Notes: generated by a model from the letters alone, not told the origin. Counted from the stretch's first letter, positions 1 through 16,538 are shown. The stretch is 64,000 nucleotides of DNA from Anaeramoeba flamelloides (GCA_027625915.1 JANTQA010000048.1:1860001-1924000), one strand, 5' to 3'. Translations and numbers: made by a program.

Positions 1-706
1 TACCAAAAAAAAATATTCTTTAGATAAGAAATTATTTTTAGTTTTTTTAAAAAATTTCTTACCAAATGAAAAAGATTCGATTAATAGTAAAAATGCAAAA
101 AATATTTCTATAAATTATGATCCTGAATTACAATTTTATTTTATAAATTTTGTTATTGAAAAAATATTATCAAGCACAACAACTGCAAAACGCAATAAAT
201 TAATTAATTTTTTAAAAAACAATAATATCACATTTCTGCTATTAAATAATTTCTTTTGTGTGGATTTAAATAAACATAAAATTGATAGAAATCAATATCA
301 AAATAATAATAATAATAATAATAATATGATCATAATGAATAACAATAATCAGATTCTAAAAAAATTAAAAAAAATTCAAAAAAAATTACAATCACTAGTA
401 TTTGACTTAATTACCTATTTAGCAATTACAACTACAAATAACAAATTAATAAACCCTTTAAATGAAATTCAGGAATTACTTGATTTAATAATGAACAACT
501 TTTTAAATATTAAAATTGTTAAAATAACTTTACATACTTTAAGGACAATTCAAAAAAAAAATAAGAATATTTTTATTAGATCTATGAATGAATTAACCGG
601 GTTTGTAAAATTATCCAAGATAATAATATTTTATTTAAATGTAATAAACAGCACCAACAACACCACCACTACTACTAACAACAACAACAACAGCAGCAGC
701 AGAAGC

Positions 707-760
<54 letters not shown>

Positions 761-3700
761 CATAAACAAGAAGAAAATAAACAAAAAAATAAGAGGCAAT
801 TAAGGGATGAAAATAAAGAAATAAATGAAACAAATAATTTAAAAATTACTAATAATTTCTTTTTTAACGACAAAATCATGCAAAATTTAAATCAAAAAGA
901 AAAAGAAATATTGAGAAAAGAAATGGAAAATTTACATAAAAAAAAAAACCAAAAATTAATAAAAGAATGCATTATTCAATTTTTTTTGATTTTAGATCAA
1001 TATTTGGCTTTAGAAACAAATAGAATGAGAATTGTCACTACACCATCCATTATAATCTCTAAAATATTTATAGAATTATTAAGAGAGCCCAATATAAAAC
1101 AATATTGTTTAAATAGGATATTTGATTTATTAATTATAATAACTAACACCCCAGATCAAAATTGGACTATTCAATTTCTGATAGATTTTATTCGCAATCA
1201 AATAAGAAATTTAAAACTTCACAACAAAATAATTGTTAAAGATATAATCATAATAATGGTTAAGGCATTCAAAAAATATCCTGAATCCATTTCAACAGAT
1301 TATTCAATTTTACTTTTTGACCTAATCCAATCTTTGCTATCAATCGAAAACAATTCGACTGATTTTTTTTCACACACTATTAATTTATTAAATATAATTT
1401 TCAGAGGCAATAAACACCATTTATCTTTCTTTGAAAAAAATTATGGATATCAACATTTGGGTTTAATATTATTAAAAATCGTAAAACAATTTGACACTGA
1501 ACAAATTTTACATAAATTATTAACAATGATTGGTGTTAATACAGGGAAAAAAAATAATTATCATTTTATTATTACCAATCCTAAAATGGTAATTATGATT
1601 TTTGACATTTATTCCAGTTTTGAAACACCTCATTTAGAGAATTTATTAGTTTTTTCAATAAAAATTTTTAAAAACTTGCCTACCAATTGCAGTTCTTGCT
1701 GTGCAAATGGACTGCTGTTATTTTTATTACAATTACTACCCAAAAAGGCCAAAATGTCAAATATTTCAACAAAAATTATAAACTTGATTCAATTGTTAGG
1801 ACACCAATCAATAACAGTTAAGGAATTAGAAACATTGTTTTCTTTAATTCGTGGCCCTTATGGTAAAATATTCTATTTTTTTCTTTTTCCAATTCTGATT
1901 GTTTTCTTTCCCTTTATCTTTCCCTTATCTCCCCCCCCTCCACACACATTTTTTGTAAATTCTCAGAAATAATTAATTGCTTATCTTAGAATTATTATTA
2001 ACATTCACTAGGATTCTTCTTCTTCTTCCTTAAAAAATATATATTTTTCACGGAAAGATTTTGTAAAGAAAATTAAATAAATATTATGTATTACTTTTGT
2101 TTTTCAACCAATATAATTTACGGTAACGTGTTATTAAATTCAATAATAATTATAGAAACGAAAGATATTTTTAATCTTATCCTTAATAATAAAAAAATTA
2201 TATAAAATTTTCTCCATGTGATAAAGTGGTGTTATAAATGTTAAAAATGTGATTAAATTTAAAAGAAACTCATTAAAATATTAATAACAACATCTATAAC
2301 ATGTTATAAAAAAATGTACAAATTTTATAACATTTTTTTTTTTTTATAAAAGTCGTTATAAAATTTTGTAATATGTTAAGCAAGTTTAAACAATCCAATC
2401 TAGTCAATTATCTCAAGAATATTACCACTCCAGAAATTGAGAGGTATTTTGTAAAATTTTTACTCAGATTCCATTTTTTATAATAACCAAAAATCTAAAT
2501 CAGTCAAATGGCTTTTCAATAAAATTATTGATTTTATAAATCACAAACTCAATTTTTTTTTTTATTATTATAACTATATATCTGTGGTATCTTTTTGAGA
2601 AAATTATAAACAATTAAGACATTTTCTGGTTATGAGAACGAAACTCTCTAACTTTTAGATTGCACTATTTGAAAACTTTACGACTGGCCGATTATCACTT
2701 CACAAAAATATCAATAATTATAATTTTAAACAGTTTGAATTAATATAATACTGTTTATTTCAATGTATTATTCTTCAAAAAGGATAATTCAATTTTATCA
2801 AGTTGAAATAATTAATCATTCAAAAAATATTTAATGATTTTGAATTTTTTTTAACTCAAAAACTTACTAAATCAATCAATACCTAAATTAAAATTAATAA
2901 AAAAAAAAAAAACAAACAAATAGCTGGATTTCGATCAAATTTTAGGCCATTATTAATCACAGCAGTCAATAAAATGATTAAACGGGATACAATCGACCCA
3001 CCAACATATTTTCATTTCAATGGAAAAAGTAGTTGTATAATTATTCCAAAAATTGAATTCCCATCGGAAGGTTATTCTTTTATTTCATGGATTTATTTAG
3101 AATCATTGATTGACCCTTATGATTCATCATTTTATCAACCATTATTATTTTCATTTTATTCAGAAAAAAAGAAATCTGGAATTGAAGTATTTTTTCAATT
3201 AGATTGCACAGATTATTTAAAAAATGAAAAAGAAAAAGAAAAAAAGAAGATAGGAAAAAAAGAAAAAGAAAACAAAAACGAAAACGAAAATGAAAAGAAA
3301 AACGAAAACGAAAAGAAAAACGAAAAGAAAAACGAAAACAAAAATGAAAGCGAAAACAAAAGCAAAAGTAAAAAAGAAAAAGAAAATAAAAATGTAAATA
3401 AAATTAAAAAATATATCGTCTTTAGAACTTTTAATAATAATTCAAAACAAAGCGATGTGATTAAATTTGAATTTGATTTACCAGAAAAAAAATGGTTTTT
3501 TCTCTGTTTTTCTCATATTAAATCAAAATGGTCAGTTTCTGGTGAAAAATTAATGTTATATTTAAATGGGAAATTAATTGATAAAAAAAAATTATTATAT
3601 CCACGTAATTTAATATTTGATAAGAATTATATTGGAAAAAGTTTACTCCCAAAAAACAAGAAAAATCCATTTTTTGGGAAAATGGGCGCACTTTTTTTTC

Positions 3701-6700
3701 TAACTTATGAATTATCTTTATCTAAAGTCAATGTTCTTTATAATTTTGGGCCAAATGATTCAATAACTTTATTATTTAATTCCAATTTTTCCTCTGATAA
3801 TCAAACTAAAAATGTTAAAAATAATAATGAAATTGAAATTTCTTCAACACCCACAATAAATGACAAAACAAAAATTAACTCGTTTTTTCTAAGTTACCAT
3901 CCAGAAATTATTAAAAATAACTTATGTTTAGACCAAACGCCCTCAACAAACAACCCCAAAGATGCAGAATTAATTGATCTGTTAAAACATAAAATAAAGC
4001 GCATCGAAGAAACTATTTATTGTTTAGGTAGTATTCAAATTTTTTTGCCCTTGTTTGCTTTGTTAAATGATCCTTTAGATACCAAAGAAAATTTGATCAT
4101 GAAAAAAAAAGAAATCAATTATACAATTGAAATTATTGAATGTATGTAAAATTTATTATTTATTTTTACCTTTTTACTTATCTTTTTTTAGTATTTTTTT
4201 TTTTTAAACGGATTTTATTATTTCTTTTTTTACTTTCAAGAAAATGTTTAGAAATAATAAAGTATTTTGATATCCAAATATATTAAAATAAACAAATAAA
4301 TTATAAAAAAAAAAAATTAATAATAATAAAAAAAAATGTAATAATAATACAAAAAAAAAAAAATTATAATAGGTTATCAAATTTTGTCGATCATTTATAG
4401 GTTATTACAAGATAAAAGCAACCAGGAAGATATGGTTCGATGTGAAGGATTTCGAATAATTTCTTATCATTTTCGAAAAATTGATCCAAGATTTATTACT
4501 ATTGAAATCATTACATTATTATCAAAACTAATAGAAGAAATTAGTAATAAAAAACTATATTTTAATTTAATTAGAGATTTGATTTTAGATTTTGAAATTT
4601 GGATTTATTGCAGTTTAGAAGTTCAAAAAGCAATTATAAGTTTAATCAGAAGAATATTGAAAATGCATAAAATAGGAATAGAAAAATTTTTAGAAATCTT
4701 GTTTTGCTACTACTGGATCAAACCATCCAAATACACAAGAGGCGTTAAGGCGAAAAGACATACTGTAAGTAAAAAAAAAATAGCAACAAGGCTGGAAGAA
4801 AATAAAATAAAAATTATCCGATCTGGAATATTAAAAATAATAAAACGGATTTTTGTAAATTATAAAGATCCTGAAGATTTTTTAAGCCTAATATTATATA
4901 CTAGTATTGTCCCATCACCAAATGAAGATGTAATTTTAATTATCGAATTTATTTTAAATCTAATTAAAAAGGAACAAAAATTGGTGATCAAATTTTTAAA
5001 ATATAAACCAAATATTGTATTCCCCTTAATAATTATCTTGCTGTGTAGAAATAATAGAACCGTTCGATCATTAATTATGAAATTACTATTAAATATAAAA
5101 TTAATTGAAAAAAAAAAAAGCTACTATTTTTATACAATTTTTAAAAAAGATTTGCCTAGTTTTCATTTATTTAAATATTCCTTATTACAATATCCCCTGT
5201 CTGAAGAAACTTCGTTTGGATTATTTTCATTATTTATTTTAAATGATCGATTTAATGAAAATTTTTTAATCACTAACGAAAAAATCTTTATAGAAAATAG
5301 TATTTTATTGCCATTAATTTTTGAATCCATTGGCAAATATTATTCCTATTTTGGTGTAACTCTATTAAAGGAAATATTTTTAATTCTGAAGCGAAATCCT
5401 CAGAATAGAATAATTCTATCCAGTAAAATACCTAATTGGCATTTATTATTATTCAAATTAATTGATTATCAATTTTATCAATTTCAATTAACAGAAAATG
5501 AAAGAGATCGCGAATGTGAAAAAGATGACATTAAAAAATTCATTCGATTTGAAATTAACATAAGAACAATTTTGCAAAAAATTATTAGAAAAAAACAAAA
5601 GATTGACGAAAATGATATTAAAGGCAATTTAAACATTCAATGCTTTAATATTTTGGATGAAGTACATTTAAAAAGTTTTGTATTTGATTTAAATGGATTA
5701 AAATGCTTAAAGGAAAGCTTTAAATTTTTAATAATCCATTTTTATTATCAAAATAATAATTTAAATTTATTCCAATTAATTGCTTCACAATTATTACATG
5801 ATTTAATTATTAATATTAAACGAATTATTAGAACTGAAACAAAAATTGATGAAATGGTTGATAAAAATGAAATAATTAACTCAAAATTATTTAAAAACAA
5901 TATATTAATTTTAGGTAATCTCATTTGTAAATATTTATTTTCTTTTAAAGATTTAAAAAAGAAGGGGATACGTAATTATAATTTTAATAATCGAACCCAA
6001 AACCAGAATAACCATAATAATAATAATAATAATAATGGTGGTGGTGGTGACGATGCTGATGAAAAGGTAAAACTAAATCGAAAAATCTTATTTAATATCA
6101 AAATAATTGAAGAATATTTATCTTTATTAGATGTCTTAAATTTCTATGATTTACAAAATTTAAAATTAATTACGAAAAAACAAGATATAAATAAATTGAT
6201 GAATATATTCTCTTTATCGATTTATTTGCTTTCTAAAAAACTAGTTTTAAATGAAAATAATTATGAAAAATATTTGGAAAAAATCATAAATTTATTATCC
6301 ATCTTTAAGAAAATTAAAAAGTTTAATAATTTTGTTAATGAAATAATTTATGTCATAATTTCTATATTATTAAACTCATTAATGAATTTTTCTGGAGAAA
6401 AGATTGATGATGATTTTTTTATTATTACAGATAATAATAATAAAAATGATCAAGTTGATTCTCACAAAAAACAAATAGAAAAGACTAATATCAATCATAT
6501 CACTGAAAAATATTTAAAAGATTTAATATTGGAATATTCTCATTTATTAATAAATTTGTTGAATCAATTAAAAATTAAAAATTTTATTATCCCCATTGAA
6601 AAATCTGAATTAAAAAAGGAACTAAATAATTTTATTTATAAATTAATTTCTCTTGATAATAATTATTTAAATTTAATAAATATTTTGGATCAAAAAAATT

Positions 6701-9700
6701 TTAATTTTTTTAATACCAAAAAATTGAGTTCAATTAGATGGTTGGAAAAAAGTAAAGATTTTGAAAAAAATAAATATTTTGTTGCTTTATCTTTTCAAAA
6801 CAAAATAAATAATGGGGTTGGTGAGAGTAATGATGAATATGATGTAAATAAAAACTATAATGAAAGGGAAATTAAAGAAGAAACTCAAATCAAAAAAGAA
6901 AGTGAAACTAAAAAAGAAAACCAGATCAAATTAAATTTTATAAAAAATAAATTTCATAATATAAATAATAAATTGACAATTAACCAACTACAAAAAATGC
7001 ATAATAAGGAATCATTAAAAATCATTGACAATACAAATTTATTTGTGATAACGAAACTTTATCACCAACAATTTTATCAAAATTTGAAATATTTTAATCT
7101 TTATTTAAACGAATCTAAAAGATTATGGAATAGCTTATTTCAATCTTTAATCAATGAAAGAAGGGTTTGGGCTTTCGAACATAAACAACGAATCCATTTC
7201 AAATTGGCAATGGCATTAGATAATTTTAAAAGAAGAAGAAGAATGAAGCGAAATAATCAATTTAATAATCATGTCTCAGCCATATGGAAAAATCGACAAG
7301 AAAAAGAATATGATGATGACGATGACGACGACGATGATGACGACGATTATATTTATGAAAGTGATGATAGTGATTTTGACAGTGCTGATAGTGGAAGTGA
7401 TGGGGAAAAAATCATTTTAAAACTAAAAAAAAAAAATAAAAAACAGTTATTAAAGCAAATGAAAAGAAATTCAAGACATTTATCCTTAAAGAAAAATTCA
7501 ATCAAATTAAATGAATTGAATTTATATTTAGACAATGATGTTGATTCTAATATTAATAAAAATAATAATTCAAATAATAATACCCGTCTTAGCAATAGTA
7601 GCAGCAGCAGTAATCTTAATAATAGTACTAGTAACAATTCTAATATATCTAATTTAAATATTTTTTTTAAAAGAAAACGAATTTTCCAAATTAATTGCGA
7701 ATTAATTACCCCAATGATGATTTTACCAGGTATTTTTATTTTAAGAAGTGATTCAATTGAATTTAAAATTAATTTAAAATCATTCAATAAAAATGATTAC
7801 CCAAAAGATTTCCGAATAAAATATTTAAAGAATTGGCATTGGAATTCAAATTTAATAACTCAATTTTATAAAAGAAGATATCATTTACAACAAACCGCTA
7901 TTGAAATTTTTTTAATAAATAATAGAAGCTATTTTTTTAATTTTGATAAGCAAACACGTAATAAGGTTTACCTTAAATTGAAAACTATTGTTTTCAAAAA
8001 TTTAAATAAAAACTTACAAGGTGATCCCAAAACTATCCTTAAAAAAAATAATTTTACCCAACAATGGCAAAATGGTAAAATTTCCAATTTCCACTATTTA
8101 ATGATTATAAATATTATATCTGGGAGATCTTTTAATGATTTAAGTCAATATCCCATATTTCCTTGGGTTTTAATAGATTATGAAAGCGAGACAATCGATT
8201 TGAATGATCCAAATATTTATCGAGATTTAACCAAGCCAGTAAGTATTTTTTTTTTTTTTTTTTTCTAATTTTTGTTGATAAGAATAATTTAATTAAGATA
8301 TCTTTGAAAATTTTAAATTTTTTTTATTTATTATTTAACGGAGGAATTGTTAATCCCTCTTATTTGCTGTTAGGTTTTCCAAAAAAAAAAATTATAAGAA
8401 TTGAGTAAAATCATAAAATTTTTCTCTATTCTTTTGAATTCTGGAAAATATAACGACATTTCCAACTGGAATATTTTCTAATTGATTAATTCGATATTTA
8501 TCAAGTTCAATTTCTAATTCTTTAAAGTGTATTCGATTACCAGTTAATATTTTTAAATTTCTGTTATTTGAATTTAAGATTATTAACTATTTGATTGAAA
8601 TCCCAAAATTTTTAATTTTTGAATTGGTTTAAATCTTCTTTTATATATCGTTATCCTTACTGAGTCCATTTTTGCTTCAGTTTTATATATAAGTCTAGGA
8701 GAGTGTGGGCTAATTAAAAAAAATTTTGTAATTTTTTTATTAATCCAAATATCAATTTTTTTGAAATCAGATTCTGTTAAAGTCAAATATCCCCAACCCA
8801 TATAATAGTTGACTATGTAAAACGGCTTTAAAAAATTGAATTTTTAACCCATTATAAAAAATTCCTTTCTTTAAAAATGTGGATCACTTTTTCAAAATTA
8901 TTATTGACCTTTTCAAAGTTAAATTTTAGATCATTTTTTTTGTCTAATCAAATACCAAGATATAAAATTTCTTTAGGATTTGTAGTTTTTTTTAGTTTTA
9001 TCCTTATTCAGATCCATTCCAAAATCACGAATGATTTTAGATATTTTTTCTACTTGACAATTTATTTCTATTAGCGACCCTTTCAAAAAAAAAAAAAAAA
9101 AAATTAGAAATCGAAAAACAAAGAAAAAGAATAATTTTTCAAAAAAAAAGAAAAAGAAAAAGAAAAACAAAAATTTGCAAAATTAGAAAAAATGATTCTC
9201 ATTATAAAATTAGAAAATATTTTTTCGATAGGAATATGAAATAAACCCTCAAAAAAACTTCTATTAACATTAAAAAGTGAGTCAACACTTTTGAAAAATA
9301 ATTTTCATTCTATAATTTTGGTATAGTACATAATATATCTGAAATTATTAAATTTTCTAGAATTTGGATTTATTTCTGAAAATGAAAATAGATTTGGTTC
9401 TACAAATTGAAATTCTAAATAAAAACAAATCCATTTTGTTAAAAAGGTCTTTTTTATTTTAACTATATTCATAAATAGATTCTAATTCTCGATAAATTTC
9501 CTTATGATTTTTTTAATAATATTGTTATTAATCATCCATTATTCTAACTTAACTTAATTTCATGTTCATTTTCTTTTCCATTTTTTATTAACTTGTAGAT
9601 TGGTGCTTTAAATGAAGAAAAAATTAAAAAATTAAAACGAAAATACCAACATCAAAAACAGGAATCAAGTATACCACCATTTTTATATGGTTCTCATTAT

Positions 9701-11458
9701 TCAACAATTGGGGTTCCGTTATATTTTTTATTAAGAATCGAGCCCTTTACCACTTTAAATGTTCAAACTTTCGATAACAAGTTTGATCATCCAGATCGAT
9801 TATTCCATTCAATTCCAGCTACTTGGAATAATTGTTTTAATACTTTAAGTGATAATAAAGAATTAATACCAGAATTTTTCTATATGCCCGAATTCTTAAC
9901 CAATGATAACAATTTTGATTTTGGCGAAAAGCAAAGTGATGAAAAAGTAAATCATGTTATTTTACCTAAATGGGCAAAAACACCAGAAGAATTTATCCGG
10001 TTTCATAAAGAGGCATTGGAATCAGAATATGTAAGTCAACATATAAATGATTGGATTGATTTAATTTTTGGATATAAGCAAACAGGCGACGAAGCTGAAA
10101 ATGCTAATAATGTTTTCCATTATTTAACTTATGAAAATTCAATAGATTTGGATAAAATTAAAGATCCCATCGAAAAATTAGGTATTTTGTCACAGATCGA
10201 GCATTTTGGACAATGCCCAAGTCAATTATTTGATAAGCCACATCCAAAAAGAAACAGGTTATTGAAAAAAAGAGCGTTAAGCTACATTTCAAATAAATTG
10301 ACTTCTTTTTTGGTAAGAAATGATAAATTAAATAAGCCTAAAGGTTTAAATGCCAAATCTCAAATAATTAGCGATAAGGCATTGCTCTTTATTGGAATTA
10401 CAGAACAAATGGATTCAAATTCAGAAAAATTAATAATAATAGATATGAATAGAAAAATATATATTAATTATTTAATTACGAAATATTCCAATAACATAGA
10501 TAACGAGAATATGAATAATAATGATAGCAATAATGAAAGCAAAAATAGTTCTTTTCAGAATAGCACAGATTCAATGAAAACGGAACAGATCGGTTTCAAG
10601 ACTTTGAATAATAAAACTGTGAATAATATTATCATCCAAACAGATCCGAATCGATTAGATAAGGAAAGAATCGGGCCTAGCTTTGATCATAGAATGGAAA
10701 GCTTTTCAAATTGCTTTGCGATATCGTCGGATGGCAATACAATCATTTTGGGAGGGTACTGGGGAAACTCGTTTTATGTGTCCAGGGTTGATAATTCAGA
10801 AATATTACAAACAATAAATAAGCATAAAGATGTTGTGACATGTATTGTAATCGATAAAACTGATAAGTTTCTGGTAACAGGTTCAAAGGACACCACTGTG
10901 ATCATTTGGGATTTACAAAAGGATTCTAAAAAAAATTTAATCGTCAACGAAAAAATTAGACATTTGTTATATGGCCATTCCGATGAAATCACTTCGATAG
11001 ATATAGACGTGGATTTGGATTTGGTCGTTACAGGCTCAAAAAATGGTACTTGCATCATTTATTCTTTATTAAAGGGTAGGTTCGATACCATTATTGACTT
11101 TAAAAGCCAAATTAATTTTGTGAAAATAATTCCTGAAAGTGGCTTAATATTGATTTGTTGTAATCTTTTAAAAAAAATTTATTTTTACACAATTAATGGT
11201 AAATTTTTAGCAACCAAAGATTTGAGTGATGAAATAATCGGTCTTAATTTCACTAATAATGAAAAATTCTTAATTATTACAACCAAATTCGGTTCAGTTA
11301 ATATTTTACAAATTTCTAACTTTGAGGCAGTTATCGATTTTTCAATTAAAACGGAAATCAATTGTGTAGCTTTAACGAACGACCAAAGGTTTTTATTATT
11401 TGGTTCAAAAAATGGATCCTTAATTGTCTTTGATTGGAGTAATTTGGATTATTTTTAA
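1..11458 (+). CDS. BEACH-WD40 giant protein A (neurobeachin/LYST/Lvs family), 5'-partial
   Basis: Four visible exons join in phase: <1-1862, 2924-4145, 4401-8238 and 9599-11458 (about 2,900 codons seen). The frame is open from base 2 with no start, so the 5' end lies outside the window. In order: helical ARM-like region with an Asn run (~700-760); ConA/laminin-G-like domain (2994-3790, FHFNGKSS, GYSFISWIYLES) with a charged Lys/Glu/Asn insert; BEACH-family helical core; Asp-rich stretch (~7310-7350); PH-like domain (~7670-8010, ending RRYHLQQTAIEIF); BEACH domain from ~8050 across intron 3 (GRSFNDLSQYPIFPW, then GSHYSTIG, HIEHFGQCPSQLF-type end at ~10235); C-terminal WD40 repeats (~10700-11455, DKFLVTGSKDTTVIIWD). 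Family members are cytosolic scaffolds in lysosome, vacuole and vesicle traffic; this role is inferred. Donors are GTAAAA, GTAAAA, GTAAGT. Identity as a BEACH protein is secure; the subfamily is not. Confidence 0.95.
1863..2923 (+). other. Intron 1 of BEACH gene A
   Basis: A 1,061 bp AT-rich intron. The donor G|GTAAAA follows the codons for RGPY and the acceptor AAATAG|CTGG restores the frame read as GFRSNFRPLL. Its middle carries a TTATAACA-rich repeat (R2) in inverted orientation. No coding sequence was recognised. Confidence 0.85.
2190..2395 (-). repeat. R2 repeat, TTATAA-rich (inverted copy)
   Basis: This stretch repeats TTATAACA/TGTTATAA words (for example CATGTTATAAAAAAATG at ~2300). 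Its reverse complement resembles the copies near 29640-29835 and 32205-32420. It is noncoding and lies in intron 1 of BEACH gene A. The match is by eye and degenerate. Confidence 0.45.
8239..9598 (+). other. Intron 3 of BEACH gene A
   Basis: A 1,360 bp intron inside the BEACH domain. The donor CCA|GTAAGT follows DLTKP and the acceptor TTGTAG|ATT begins IGALNEEK, phase 0. It holds an antisense decayed LINE at 8325-9075; ~9076-9598 is A/T-rich with nothing recognised. Confidence 0.9.
8325..9075 (-). mobile_element. LINE (non-LTR retrotransposon) 3' fragment, decayed
   Basis: On the minus strand, pieces of a reverse transcriptase C-terminal region appear in order: LNKDKTK (~9010), KEILYLGI (~8950), FNFEKVNN, HSQLLYGLGIFD (~8815), DFKKIDIWINKK and SPRLIYKTEAKMDS (~8690). 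They match the fragment at 19785-20243 (SQLFYGLEIFDW, DFEKIDRFINK, SPGLIYKTEAKIDLAR). The copy is 5'-truncated. It has several frame changes and one in-frame TGA where the other copy has Trp (GIW). An A-rich tail (AATAATAAATAAAAAAA, ~8325-8340 read on minus) marks a likely 3' end. It lies antisense in a BEACH gene intron. The exact clade (L1/Tx1-like by the YLGI and late CxxC features) is uncertain. Confidence 0.8.
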
Positions 11459-11604
11459 AAATAATTTTCTTTTTTTTAAAATTTATTTCTTTTTTTTTTT
11501 AATGTTCTTTTATTTTTTTTTCATTTTTTTTTATTTAAACGATGATTACTATTTTATAGTATTTTAGAATAAAAACTAATTTTTTTATTATTTTTTTTGT
11601 ATTA

Positions 11605-12110
11605 CTGTAGATAGGTGATTCAATAAAATTACCTCTAGTTGCCGTTATGTTTTTTTTAATTTGAGAAATAAAAAGAAAATTTTTGAAAATCTTCGGTTTA
11701 TTTCTTAAAATAAAAAAAACCTAGGCAATTTTTGTTAGGTTTTTTTTAATTTTTTGTTTATTTGTGAAGTGTTCTAGGTTATTTTGAGGTTTTCTATTTT
11801 ATTTTGGAGTGTTCTGGGGTTTTTTGAGGTTTTCTATTTTATTAGGAAAATCTATTGATTTTAGTTAGGTTTTTTTTTACTTTAGAAATAAAATAGAAAA
11901 CCTCAAAAAAAAACTAGAACACTTCAAAAATTTACAGAAAACACAGGAAAAACGAATGAAAAGTACCCAGATTAACAAAAAATTAAAAAAAACCGAACGA
12001 AAAGTGCCTATGTTTTATTTACTTTAAGAAATAAACTGAAAATTAAATAAATTTTCTTTTTATTTTCTAAATTAAATAAAACCTTTCTGCGGTAACAGGC
12101 AATTAATTTC
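11605..12110. repeat. R1 palindromic repeat block
   Basis: The block begins with a hairpin (TTTAATTTGAGAAATAAA paired with TTTATTTCTTAAAAT, ~11650-11725). Two tandem units of about 40 bp follow, built on GAAGTGTTCTAGG and TTTTGAGGTTTTCTATTTTA (~11767 and ~11807), then inverted copies of the same words (~11886-11930). Similar pieces recur at 28630-28779, 31275-31440 and 43965-44420. No protein is encoded. The structure suggests a MITE-like or foldback family. Confidence 0.65.
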
Positions 12111-12595
12111 GACACTTCAAAATAAAAAAAAAATAATAAACTAAGTTGGAAAAAAACACTAAGGGTCTAGTCATTTACCGTGAATATTTTCCATACTCAA
12201 GGGGTGACTTGAGACTAAAAAGGGTATTGTGAAATAGCCCTTCTTTTGGTTGACAAAGTTCAAATAACAAAAAAAAAAAATTTCATTTGATCTCTTTGAC
12301 AAAAAATTCAAAGAAGAAAAATAAGTTTAAAAAGAGTTCCCAATTTCAAAAAATCAAAATTTTTGAAAAAAAAATTCATCTTTTCTCATTTTCTATTTCC
12401 AAATGGTTAAATTTCTTTAATTTAAAACAAATTGCTTTCTTGAAGTTCGTAACCAATTTAATTCGATATAATCGGATTTGCAGTTATTTTTTAACTTTCT
12501 AAATTTGACCAAGTAAGGATTTTGTAACATTCTTGAGATAAAAAAGAACTCATTTGAAAAAGGAAAAAAAAGAAAAAAAAAATCACCGAGATCTC

Positions 12596-12700
12596 AAAAA
12601 GCGCCAAGAGCGAAACTTCAAAACTGACATAGTTGTTTTCGAAATTGTAATTCACAGCCATTTTAATTTGAAATTGAGTGTCGCTCTTTGGCGCTTTTTT
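12596..12700. other. Long-stem hairpin with GGCGC cores upstream of RUVBL1
   Basis: AAAAAGCGCCAAGAGCGA (12596-12613) is the inverted complement, with one bulge, of TCGCTCTTTGGCGCTTTTTT (12681-12700), with a ~67 base loop. The GC-rich arms stand out in a roughly 75-80% AT spacer. TTTGGCGC matches the E2F/DP consensus TTTSSCGC. It lies about 420 bp upstream of the RUVBL1 start. It could be a regulatory pair, a miniature inverted repeat or a structured RNA. Confidence 0.5.
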
Positions 12701-13042
12701 CTAAAAATGTCCTCATCTTGAGTTGTTGATTTTTGGAGATCGATCATACATCATAGGTTGGTTGGTTTTTGATTGGTGTTAGGCCCTGATAAAAATTACT
12801 AAAAAGTTTTTTTCCAGTTCAGAAAAATAATTTTCAGCATAATGACTCGACCCTTTTAAGTAAATTTTGATTATTTAATAATCTATTTTCCACTTCGTTT
12901 TTCAATTTCAAGATGTAATATTTTTTGGAGATTTATTATTAAATGTTCTTGAAGATTACTTTCAATTACTAACCCCTTAAATTTTCAAAATCAAATAAAT
13001 TTCTTTCCAATCAATCCATTCTTATAATAAAGTAAAAACTAA

Positions 13043-15074
<2,032 letters not shown>

Positions 15075-16483
15075 ATTTAGAATCTTTGAATATTTTGAAA
15101 AAAAAATGTTGATAATTTAAAAAGATAATAATCGGTAAATTGATCAACAAATAGATACATTATTTTATTTTTTCTTTTTTGTTGTTTTTTGTTTCTTGAA
15201 AACAAATTATAATATTAAGAAAATAATAATAATAAGAAGAATAAGAATAAGAATAAGAATAATAAACGTTTTTTAGAATTATTAAAAGTTATATTATTTG
15301 AAATATTGCATTCAAGAATCTAAATTAAGAATAACAAAAAATATACTAACGATTTCATCTTTTTTTTTTTTTTTTAGAATTTTTCTTTTAACTTTCTTTA
15401 TTGAATTTTCAGCAATCTTTTTTTATAATTATTGGAAAAATAAGATAAAATTTATTCATTCCAAAATCAGCAAAAATTGCAAAAAGTATAAAAATATGAA
15501 AGTTTCCAAAAATATACTTTTATAATTTCAAAAATCTTCTTAAATCAATTTCAAGTTATAAAATTCTTTTAATTTTACATTTTTTTATTATTTAATTCTT
15601 CCTGGTTATTGTTAATTACAACCACAAACCCCCAATTGAAAAAACTAAACTAGGAATTTTTGGCAAAGTATTAACAATCGATACTGAGTACATGTATATT
15701 TGTGCTATTGGTATCTTTCTCAGAATACGCTCTTATAAAAATGAATTTACAGATGAAAGCATGATAACTCTAGAATATTCGAACTTATCTTCATATAAGA
15801 ACTTTCATTTTTAGAATATATTTTTCTTTAAATCTTCTGTTTTTTAAAAATTTAAATAGTAAAAAAAACAAAATGTATTACTAATGTAAATTACTTTATT
15901 TATTTATAAATTTAAAATAAATTTAAAGTGAAAATTAATTTTGAATCTAAATTCTCTATTAACAGTATTAAAACTTTTAAAATGATTTAACCAAAAAAAA
16001 CAAAAAAGGAGTTCGATAATATTTATGAGTTTTATTTTTTTCAAAATATTATTTTTAAAAAGGGGTTTTCATTTAACCAACTTCTTATTATTAAATTTTT
16101 GTTCATTTAATTTTCAAAACACATTATCTAAAAAAAATATGATAAAAAAACACTATTACAAATTGATTTTTGTGTGTAATTGATTTTTTAAATAACATTT
16201 TTCATCTTTTTCAAGGAAAATTGTCAAAAAAATTGTAACTGATTGAGTTGTAAATATTTTTTCCTAACTATTTATAGCATGAATAAAAAGGTCAAATACT
16301 AACAAATAATACAATAATCTAAATAATCCTGAAACGTTTGAAAATATACAACTGGGTATAATTGATATCATATTAAACAATTCTTTTCTAATAATTTTTT
16401 AATTTTCAGTAAAATATTGTCTAACTTATAGAACTAACCTATAATTTTTTGAAATATTCTACAGAATAGATCTTTTTTTATTA

Positions 16484-16498
16484 TAAATAAATAAATAA

Positions 16499-16533
<35 letters not shown>
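16484..16533. repeat. AATA then TA microsatellite
   Basis: About five AATA units run straight into a (TA)n tract of about 15 units. Simple-sequence DNA in an intergenic spacer. Confidence 0.9.
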
Positions 16534-16538
<5 letters not shown>

